This document shows positions 56,522 to 64,000 of a stretch of 64,000 nucleotides of DNA, in pieces. This DNA is from Corynebacterium sp. HMSC08A12 (GTDB lineage Bacteria > Actinomycetota > Actinomycetes > Mycobacteriales > Mycobacteriaceae): NCBI RefSeq assembly GCF_001807485.1, contig NZ_KV789164.1:1-64000 (forward strand), read 5' to 3'. The position numbers and the translations under genes were made by a program. A model generated the notes under the pieces. That model made no database searches and was not told the DNA's origin. It worked only from the letters and a program-made list of their open reading frames with translations. The stretch's first letter is position 1; every line of letters starts with the position of its first letter.

Positions 56522-57738
56522 GTTATTCTTCCCCGAACACCATCGCCACCGTCGCCAAGCGCGAAATCCAGGTGGCCTCCCGCAGCAAGGCGATCATGTT
56601 CTCCTTGGGCATCGTCATCGCAGTCATGCTCATCGGCGTGTTCGTCGGCGCATGGTTCGCCGGCAAGGACGACGGTAACGAAACCCCGAAGCTCGGCCTT
56701 GTGGGGATTGAGAAGGAGTTTATTGACGCCGCCCCAGCCTCCACCGAAGGTGCCTCAGAGGGGACTGAAGGTTCCGGTGGCGTGGAGGCGGAAACCGTGG
56801 CCTCCCGCGATGAGGCTTCCTCTAAGGTGACTGACGAGGACCTCGATGCAGCCCTGGTGAAAAATGATTCGGGCTACGAATTGCTCGCGGAAGGAAAGCC
56901 CGACCCCGCGATCCTCAGCACTGTTAGCGCTGCGATCAATGCGCACGCGCAATCCGAAGCGCTAAACAAGGTGGGAGTTTCCCCCGAGGAGTTCGCCGAC
57001 GCCACGCCCTCCGTGCAGCTGGAGACCGTGGACTTGAAGGCAGATGACGCGATGGAGGCCAACGGGCCGCAGATTGTCACCGCCATGGTCGGCGTGATGC
57101 TGATGGCCTACTTCATCATCCTCTTCGCCGCGAACGTCGGCGGGCGCATCACGGAGGAGAAGTCCTCGCGCGTGGTGGAGATCATCCTGGCTTCCGCCCG
57201 CCCGATGGATTTCCTGGCTGGCAAGATCATCGGCAACACTATCTTCGGTTTCATCGGCACCGCAATCATCCTGGTCATCGGCGCGGTTGCAGTTTCCGTC
57301 TCCGGGCTGTTGGGGGACGTGGACTTCGACTACACAGTGGTGGCTCTGATGCTGCTGGCCTTCTGCATCGGCATGCTGTTCTTCGGCAGCCTGTACGCGG
57401 CAGCGGGCTCTCTAGTTTCCCGTACGGAGGATCTGCAGTCCACCCAGGCTCCGATCCTGCTGTTCATTATGGGTATGACCTACGCCCCACTGTTCGGCCT
57501 CAGCAACATGGAATCGACGTTTATGCAGGTGCTGGGCTGGGTGCCGCCGTTTAGCCTGACGGTCGCCCCGATGAACATGGCGGCGGGCACGATGAGCCTG
57601 CCGCAGGTTCTGCTGAGCTTCCTCATCGCCACCGTTGCGACGGTTCTGGTGATTCTGCTGGTGGCCCGCGTCTACCGCAATTCCATTCTGAACAACGGTA
57701 AGAAGATGAGCTGGGCCAAGGCGCTGAAGGGCGCCTAG
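56518..57738 (+). CDS. ABC-2 type transporter permease (NatB-like)
   Basis: 406 residues. One N-terminal helix at about 25-48 (KAIMFSLGIVIAVMLIGVFVG), a large extracytoplasmic domain of about 150 residues, including an Glu/Ser-rich part, then five or six C-terminal helices (from about 180). GGRITEEKSSRVVEIILASA near 200 is the family signature. Translationally coupled to the ATPase gene through the ATGA overlap. Confidence 0.88.
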   Translation: MSYSSPNTIATVAKREIQVASRSKAIMFSLGIVIAVMLIGVFVGAWFAGKDDGNETPKLGLVGIEKEFIDAAPASTEGASEGTEGSGGVEAETVASRDEASSKVTDEDLDAALVKNDSGYELLAEGKPDPAILSTVSAAINAHAQSEALNKVGVSPEEFADATPSVQLETVDLKADDAMEANGPQIVTAMVGVMLMAYFIILFAANVGGRITEEKSSRVVEIILASARPMDFLAGKIIGNTIFGFIGTAIILVIGAVAVSVSGLLGDVDFDYTVVALMLLAFCIGMLFFGSLYAAAGSLVSRTEDLQSTQAPILLFIMGMTYAPLFGLSNMESTFMQVLGWVPPFSLTVAPMNMAAGTMSLPQVLLSFLIATVATVLVILLVARVYRNSILNNGKKMSWAKALKGA

Positions 57739-57742
57739 CGCC

Positions 57743-58102
57743 TTAGTTCACGGCGATCAGGTCGATAATGAAGACCAGCGTGCGGCCAGACAGCTGGTGC
57801 CCCATACCGGCCGGACCGTACGCCTTCTCCGGGGGAATAGTCAGCTTGCGGCGACCACCGGCGCGCATGCCCGGGATGCCCTCCTGCCAGCCCTCGATCA
57901 GGCCGGAGAGGGGGAACTCGATGGACTCACCGCGATCCCAGGAAGAGTCGAACTCCTCGCCGGTCTCGAAGTCCACGCCCACGTAGTGCACCTCAACCAT
58001 GCCGCCCGGCACGGCCTCTGCACCCTCGCCGACCACCAAATCTTCAATCACCAGGTCCTGCGGGGCGGGGCCATTCGAGAGGTCGATCTGCGGTTTGCTC
58101 AT
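57743..58102 (-). CDS. FKBP-type peptidyl-prolyl cis-trans isomerase
   Basis: 119 residues; accelerates proline isomerisation in the cytoplasm. VEVHYVGVDFETGEEFDSSW, GLIEGWQEGIPGMRAGGRRKL and the ending GHQLSGRTLVFIIDLIAVN are the FKBP core. ATG at 58102 follows AAGGAG by six bases. gltA lies upstream in the same direction with a terminator between. Confidence 0.95.
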   Translation of the reverse strand: MSKPQIDLSNGPAPQDLVIEDLVVGEGAEAVPGGMVEVHYVGVDFETGEEFDSSWDRGESIEFPLSGLIEGWQEGIPGMRAGGRRKLTIPPEKAYGPAGMGHQLSGRTLVFIIDLIAVN

Positions 58103-58163
58103 GGGAAGTCTCCTTTGAAAACTGATAGCTTCTCGAACCCCCACCCTAGCAAAACGCGAAACA

Positions 58164-58205
58164 CCCCCTTGGGGGCATACGCATTGCGTAGCCAGCCCAA
58201 GGGGG
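58164..58205 (-). terminator. Nested terminator after gltA
   Basis: Outer stem CCCCCTTGGG (58164-58173) with CCCAAGGGGG (58196-58205); the loop contains a second perfect hairpin, TACGCATTGCGTA-like. On the minus strand GTGTTTCGCGTTTTGC follows. It partly overlaps a dispersed-motif copy at 58201. Confidence 0.75.
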
Positions 58206-58220
58206 CGTCACCAAAAAGGG
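58201..58220 (-). repeat. Dispersed-motif copy beside gltA
   Basis: Minus-strand CCCTTTTTGGTGACGCCCCC, in the spacer between gltA and the FKBP gene. Confidence 0.5.
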
Positions 58221-58221
58221 T

Positions 58222-59499
58222 TTAGAGCTTGCGCGCACCCTCGCCGGTGTAGATCTGGCGCGGACGGTTGATCTTCGCGGTCGGATCGTTGACCTGCTCC
58301 AGGTAGTGGGCGATCCAGCCCGGCAGGCGGCCCATGGCGAACAGGACGGTGAAGAAGTCCGTCGGGAAGCCCATGGCGCGGTAGATCAGGCCAGTGTAGA
58401 AGTCAACGTTCGGGTAGAGCTTGCGGGAGATGAAGTAATCATCAGCCAGCGCGATCTCTTCCAGCTTCATAGCCAGATCCAGCAGGTGGTCGCCACCCAG
58501 GTGATCCAGGATCTCGTGAGCGGACTCCTTGACGATGGCCGCGCGCGGATCGTAGTTCTTGTACACGCGGTGGCCGAAGCCCATCAGCTTAACGCCCGGC
58601 TCCTTGTTCTTCACGCGGTTCATGAAGTCGGTAGCGTCGCCACCGTTAGCGTGGATCTCCTCCAGCATCTCCAGAACGGCCTGGTTAGCACCACCGTGCA
58701 GCGGACCGGACAGTGCGTTGATGCCTGCGGCGATGGAAACGAACATGTTGGCCTGGGAAGAACCAACCATGCGGACGGTGGAGGTGGAGCAGTTCTGCTC
58801 GTGGTCAGCGTGCAGGATCAGCAGCTTGTCCAGAGCCTTGGTGACCACCGGGTCGTCCTCGAAAGGCTCGGTCGGGTAGCCGAACATCTGGCGCAGGAAG
58901 TTCTGGCGCGCGTTCATGGAGTTATCCGGGTACATGTACGGCTTGCCCTTGGAAGCGCGGTAAGCGTAAGCAGCCAGCATCGGCACCTTCGCCATCAGGC
59001 GGTAGGTGTTCAGCTTCTGGTGATCCGGATTCAGCGGATCCAGGGAGTCCTGGTAGTAGGTGGACAGAATGTTCAGGGAGGAAGCCAGAACGCTCATCGG
59101 GTGAGCGTCGCGCGGGAACACGCGGAACTGCGCCTTGAAGTCCTCATCCAGCAGGGTGTGGTTGCGGATGTTGGTGTTGAACTCCTCTGCCTGCTCCTTG
59201 TTCGGCAGCTCGCCGTTGATCAGCAGGTAGGAAACCTCATTGAAGGTTGCGTTGTTAGCCAGGTCGGCGATGTCGTAGCCGCGGTAACGCAGGATGCCGT
59301 TTGCACCGTCGATGTAGGTGATAGCGGACTTGGTGGAACCGGTGTTCACGTAGCCGGGATCCAGGGTGGTCAAGCCGGTTTCTGCCAGCATCTTACCCAG
59401 TGCAACACCGTCGTTACCTTCGGTGGCGTGGACAATGTCCATCTCGTACTCTCCACCTGGGTAGTGGAGAACGGCCTTGTCCTGATTATCAGTAGCCAT
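58222..59499 (-). CDS. gltA: Citrate synthase
   Basis: 425 residues, type II-length; condenses acetyl-CoA and oxaloacetate. Catalytic histidines in LHADHEQNCSTSTVRM and GPLHGGANQAVLEML, and the aspartate in YKNYDPRA/GLIYRAMGFP region, are intact. ATG at 59499 (MATDNQDKAV) follows AAAGGG by about six bases; ATG at 59505 would sit on it. In corynebacteria gltA is controlled by RamA, RamB and GlxR; no certain box was identified in its 361-base divergent promoter region. Confidence 0.97.
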   Translation of the reverse strand: MATDNQDKAVLHYPGGEYEMDIVHATEGNDGVALGKMLAETGLTTLDPGYVNTGSTKSAITYIDGANGILRYRGYDIADLANNATFNEVSYLLINGELPNKEQAEEFNTNIRNHTLLDEDFKAQFRVFPRDAHPMSVLASSLNILSTYYQDSLDPLNPDHQKLNTYRLMAKVPMLAAYAYRASKGKPYMYPDNSMNARQNFLRQMFGYPTEPFEDDPVVTKALDKLLILHADHEQNCSTSTVRMVGSSQANMFVSIAAGINALSGPLHGGANQAVLEMLEEIHANGGDATDFMNRVKNKEPGVKLMGFGHRVYKNYDPRAAIVKESAHEILDHLGGDHLLDLAMKLEEIALADDYFISRKLYPNVDFYTGLIYRAMGFPTDFFTVLFAMGRLPGWIAHYLEQVNDPTAKINRPRQIYTGEGARKL

Positions 59500-61018
<1,519 letters not shown>

Positions 61019-61154
61019 GGCACTATCCAGTTACTGTTTCGCCATCATCTAGCGACTGAATCCGCTCACCCTCCAACCGTGCTTTTAGCTAAGGTTGGAG
61101 GGTGATGTTAATAACACCGCCGTCATTTGCCGCATCATCCGTCAGGAGGCCACG

Positions 61155-62345
61155 TTGCAAGAGCTGAAATTTGTCGTCGCCGATAGCGATGCCTCGTCGC
61201 TCGTGCTGCGCGCCGTTGACCCCGCCGTCGGCGGCCCCATCGCAGAGTACTTTCTGCCCGTCACCGACGAGTTGCGCTCCTTTCTTAATGACGCCCCCAC
61301 GGCCAGCGCGGACAGCGCTTCCGTAGAAGCCGAGGGCGATGCTCGCTCCGGGGCATCCGAAGGTTCCGACTCTGGCACCACCAGCACGGCCAGCACCACC
61401 AGCACGTCCAGCCCTGGCGGCTCTACCGACGCCGCCACGGATCCCGCAGAGGCACACCGCGAGGAGGAGCAAGCGGCAACCCGCGCTGAGGAGGAAGCGG
61501 TGGAGGCCGAGGTGGCGTCGCTGTTCCAGGGGCGCGGACAGGACCGCCCTAACGCGCGTCCGCACCGCACCCGGATCTCCATGTCCCCGCGCGTGATCCA
61601 GGATCGCATCCGCCACGGCGCTACCGTCGCCGAACTGGCAGACGAGGCGGACACGGACGAGTCCCGCATCGAGCCCTACGCCTGGCCGATCCTGCAGGAG
61701 CGCGCACGCATCGCGGAGCTCGCGCACGCGGCGCTGCCGGTGAACGGAGACGGTGTATCGAACCAACCCCTGTGGGAGGTTCTGGCGACGGCTCTGGCGG
61801 CGCACGGGGAGTCTCTTTCGGACGCCGAGTGGGATGCCTACCAGAACTCCACCAAGCAGTGGATCGTCACCGTATCCTGGGAAAAGGACGCCGCCGGGCG
61901 CACCAACACGCACGTCGCGGAATTCATCATCGAGCTGCGCGGCTCGGAGAAGGCGCTGGCACACCCGCACAACAGCATCGCTGGCGACCTGGTGAACCCG
62001 CGCTACGGACAGCCGGTGCGCAGCGTTTCCCCGGTGACTCCCCTGCTGCACCCAACGCAGGATCCCGAGGAACAGTACTGGGAGGACGACCAGGCCGATC
62101 AGAACCAACAGAGCGACCGATCCGCTGGGTCTCGGGCTCCTGGGGCTCCCGGGGAGCCCGCCACGCAGGGCACTCCCCCCGCCGGCGACGATTCCCCTGC
62201 GGAGCGGGGCGACCGCGGCGATAATGAATTCCTAATGCACCCCGACGCAAAGGCTGCGAAGCCGAAGCGGAAGCGCAAGGCCGTCACCCCGCACTGGGAG
62301 GACGTCCTGTTGGGTGTGCGCACCAACCCCAAGAAGAAGAACTAG
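61155..62345 (+). CDS. sepH: Septation protein SepH
   Basis: 396 residues. The N-terminus MQELKFVVADSDASSLVLRA and the helix-turn-helix-like region ISMSPRVIQDRIRHGATVAELADEADTDESRIEPYAWPILQERARIA near 135-180 define the actinobacterial SepH (DUF3071) family, which binds FtsZ and stimulates its assembly. A Thr/Ser-rich region near 65-100 and a low-complexity C-terminus (GDNEFLMHPDAKAAKPKRKRKA) are divergent. TTG start at 61155 chosen because AGGAGG lies five bases upstream. Confidence 0.9.
   Translation: MQELKFVVADSDASSLVLRAVDPAVGGPIAEYFLPVTDELRSFLNDAPTASADSASVEAEGDARSGASEGSDSGTTSTASTTSTSSPGGSTDAATDPAEAHREEEQAATRAEEEAVEAEVASLFQGRGQDRPNARPHRTRISMSPRVIQDRIRHGATVAELADEADTDESRIEPYAWPILQERARIAELAHAALPVNGDGVSNQPLWEVLATALAAHGESLSDAEWDAYQNSTKQWIVTVSWEKDAAGRTNTHVAEFIIELRGSEKALAHPHNSIAGDLVNPRYGQPVRSVSPVTPLLHPTQDPEEQYWEDDQADQNQQSDRSAGSRAPGAPGEPATQGTPPAGDDSPAERGDRGDNEFLMHPDAKAAKPKRKRKAVTPHWEDVLLGVRTNPKKKN
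61281..61298 (+). repeat. Dispersed-motif copy in sepH
   Basis: TTTCTTAATGACGCCCCC, matching the copy at 51 exactly over 16 bases. Encodes SFLNDAP in the variable part after the N-terminal domain. Confidence 0.6.
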
Positions 62346-62366
62346 GCGATAGAAGGAGCCACAGCT

Positions 62367-63281
62367 GTGACCCTGGTGACCCTTTGGTTTGTGAATGCTG
62401 CCAACCCCAGCACCGTGGTGAACCAGGAGCATAAGGTCGACCGTGGCTTCGCCCGCAAGTACCTGGCACAGCTGAATCCGGCCTGGCCGCTGACGCACAT
62501 CGGTGATTTCGACATGACCCGCAGTGCAACCCCTGGCACCGATGAGTTCTACATCGGTGGCTACCCGGGGCTATCGGTAGTGCAGACGGTAATCCCCGAC
62601 CTGCGGAAGCTCTCCGAACTGCCGGAGCGCTACCGCACGCTAGTCAGTGCGGCCGACGTGTACGCCTCCTGCGTGGTGGCGGACCCGGAAACCGCGGCCT
62701 CGACGAAGCCCGGGGATGGTGGGGATCCCGCCTCCAAGGAGGTCGACGAAACCTTTGGGGGCTTCGCCCACTGGTCGGGCGGCCAGCTCAAGCGCTCTTT
62801 CTGTGCCACCCGCGAGACCGTGTTCGAGGACATCGGCCTGCCTGGCGAGTTCGAGGCCGACTACTGGGCCGGCAACACCGAGGCCAGCGGCATCCAACTG
62901 CCTTTCATCCCCGCGGAGCTGGCTGCCGCGGCCATCGAGGCCTGGCTGGGCTTTTCCGTCTGCGCCTCCGGCCCGGCTTTGCCCATTGCCGCCTTCGCCG
63001 TCGACGGCCGGCCGGAGGCGAAGTCCTCCGAGTACGACGGTCTAACGCATGGACGCCCCAAGCCGGACGACATGGTCTCCGTCTACGACGACGAGCAAGG
63101 CTACGACGATTACGCCGCCCCGTCCCGCGAAAGCGAACCCAGCGGAGCCGAGGTGGCCAAGAACCTGCTGAGCTCCCTGGGCCAGGGGGCTCGCAAGGGG
63201 CTTTCCGCTGGGTTGAAGGGGCTACGCGGAGCCTCCAAAAAGATCGGCGACGAGGTGCGCCGCCGCACCGGCGGGGAGTAG
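62367..63281 (+). CDS. DUF6928-like protein of unknown function
   Basis: 304 residues. A Trp-rich N-terminus (MTLVTLWFVNAANPSTVV) and the segments RFARKYLAQLNP and DEFYIGGYPGLSVVQTV agree with an actinobacterial family of unknown role. The C-terminal 50 residues are basic and Gly/Lys-rich (LGQGARKGLSAGLKGLRGAS). GTG start with AGAAGGAG upstream. It follows sepH by about 20 bases, so probably co-transcribed; a link to division is only positional. Confidence 0.6.
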   Translation: MTLVTLWFVNAANPSTVVNQEHKVDRGFARKYLAQLNPAWPLTHIGDFDMTRSATPGTDEFYIGGYPGLSVVQTVIPDLRKLSELPERYRTLVSAADVYASCVVADPETAASTKPGDGGDPASKEVDETFGGFAHWSGGQLKRSFCATRETVFEDIGLPGEFEADYWAGNTEASGIQLPFIPAELAAAAIEAWLGFSVCASGPALPIAAFAVDGRPEAKSSEYDGLTHGRPKPDDMVSVYDDEQGYDDYAAPSRESEPSGAEVAKNLLSSLGQGARKGLSAGLKGLRGASKKIGDEVRRRTGGE

Positions 63282-63289
63282 CTCCCCGC

Positions 63290-64000
63290 TTAGCGCACCG
63301 CCTCGTAGAAGGCGATGGCAGCCGCCGTGGCCACGTTCAGCGAATCGGTTCCGCGGGCCATCGGGATGCTGGCGCGCACATCCGCGGCGCGCATGGCGTG
63401 CTCCGTCAGGCCGGGTCCCTCCGCGCCAACCATCACCGCCACTTTCTTCCCCCGTCCCCGGGCGGCCTCCGTGGCCTCACGCAGCGTGACGTCCCCCGCT
63501 GGCGTGAGCGCCACCACCTCGTATCCGCGCCTCTGCAGCAGCTCCAGATCCCGCTGCCAGGTGGTCGTCGTACCGGGGAACCTCGCCCACGGCAGGCGCA
63601 AGACGTGGCCCATGGAGACACGCACACTGCGCCGGTACAGCGGATCGGCGGTGGCCGCGCCGAACAACACGGCATCCACGTTGAGCCCCGCTGCGTTGCG
63701 GAAAATGGAGCCGATATTCTCGTGATCCCCCACGCCCTCCAGCACGGCGATCACTCCGCTGGCTTCGGGGTTTTCCTCCAAGCGGTCCAGCACCGCCTCC
63801 ACGGCGCTGGTTCCTGCGTCCCCTGTGGCAGCGCTCGTCGGCAGTCGATCCGCCGACGCGACCAGTCCCCTGTGCATATCAAAGCCCGCGACTTCCTTCA
63901 AGACCTCGCGGGAAACCTCAAACACGGAAAAGGTGGCGTCATCACCAGAAAGAAAACAAGACAGCTCCTCCTCGATCGCCCGCAGCTTCCCCGGGAACCC
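63290..64000 (-). CDS. TrmH/SpoU-family RNA 2'-O-methyltransferase (N-terminus outside window)
   Basis: The frame is open to the window end, so the start is missing. At least 236 residues are visible; the SPOUT knot is shown by VIAVLEGVGDHENIGSIFRNAAGLN, KVAVMVGAEGPGL and SIPMARGTDSLNVATAAAIAFYEA. It methylates the ribose of rRNA or tRNA with S-adenosylmethionine. The upstream segment LSGDDATFSVFEVSREVLK contains a variant dispersed-motif copy. Convergent with the DUF6928 gene. Confidence 0.88.
   Translation of the reverse strand, partial: GFPGKLRAIEEELSCFLSGDDATFSVFEVSREVLKEVAGFDMHRGLVASADRLPTSAATGDAGTSAVEAVLDRLEENPEASGVIAVLEGVGDHENIGSIFRNAAGLNVDAVLFGAATADPLYRRSVRVSMGHVLRLPWARFPGTTTTWQRDLELLQRRGYEVVALTPAGDVTLREATEAARGRGKKVAVMVGAEGPGLTEHAMRAADVRASIPMARGTDSLNVATAAAIAFYEAVR

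Noticed and set aside
58164..58205. C-run hairpin as a 6C-type small RNA
   Set aside because: The paired C/G runs are better explained as the gltA terminator; the two-loop 6C layout is not present.

Overview
This 64 kb window is a contiguous stretch of the chromosome of a GC-rich actinobacterium, almost certainly a Corynebacterium. The basis is the class Ib ribonucleotide reductase set nrdH-nrdI-nrdE behind paired NrdR boxes, a tmRNA with the tag AENTQRDYALAA, SepH (an actinobacterial FtsZ partner), an Lhr-type helicase overlapping a Nei2-like glycosylase, an LpqH-like lipoprotein, and frequent GTG/TTG starts. I cannot assign a species. No phage, plasmid, transposase or CRISPR array is visible, so most of the window is core genome with some accessory patches.

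Layout. 0-6 kb: ferritin, nrdE-nrdI-nrdH, a cysteine-less L36 (rpmJ), nadE and a VKOR-family oxidoreductase. 6-16 kb: tRNA-Ala, a membrane-anchored DsbA-like protein, phosphoglucomutase, an AGCS amino-acid symporter, an LpqH-like lipoprotein, an acyl-CoA synthetase, a Tat-exported metallophosphoesterase and a Na+/H+ antiporter-family protein. 16-22.9 kb: a DEAH helicase with a membrane hairpin, ssrA (tmRNA), an unknown membrane protein with a decapeptide repeat, smpB, ftsX and ftsE. 22.9-28.3 kb: an AbgT transporter and a bifunctional PutA on the opposite strand, splitting prfB from ftsE. 28.4-34.8 kb: prfB, two inositol-monophosphatase-family phosphatases, a succinate-semialdehyde-type dehydrogenase and pgi. 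34.8-38.2 kb is the most accessory-looking part: two related inverted-repeat elements, a small secreted protein with a decayed second copy, two larger secreted proteins of unknown function and a long AT-rich intergenic stretch. 38.2-48.5 kb: nei2-lhr, cysQ, two tandem lipases, and thyA-folA. 48.5-59.5 kb: glnA, an ornithine-cyclodeaminase-family gene, a small membrane protein, tRNA-Arg, a glutamate-cysteine ligase-family gene, enoyl-CoA hydratase, aldo/keto reductase, an ABC exporter pair, an FKBP isomerase and gltA. 59.8-64 kb: serC, sepH, a DUF6928-like gene and an rRNA/tRNA methyltransferase cut by the window edge.

Functional links: nrdHIE, thyA and folA supply deoxynucleotides; VKOR and the DsbA-like protein are probably an extracytoplasmic disulfide-forming pair; ssrA and smpB form the trans-translation system; ftsEX and sepH act at the divisome; pgm, pgi and gltA are central carbon metabolism; nei2 and lhr are DNA repair.

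Most notable observations: (1) a dispersed motif, consensus about TTTCTTAATGACGCCC, with two exact and many near copies in genes and spacers on both strands; (2) the two inverted-repeat elements with the duplicated small secreted-protein gene; (3) two secreted proteins with repetitive acidic or Lys-Pro-Ala segments, one with a strand-rich core reminiscent of beta-pore-forming proteins; (4) a DEAH helicase carrying two membrane helices; (5) the unknown repeat-bearing membrane protein between smpB and ssrA.
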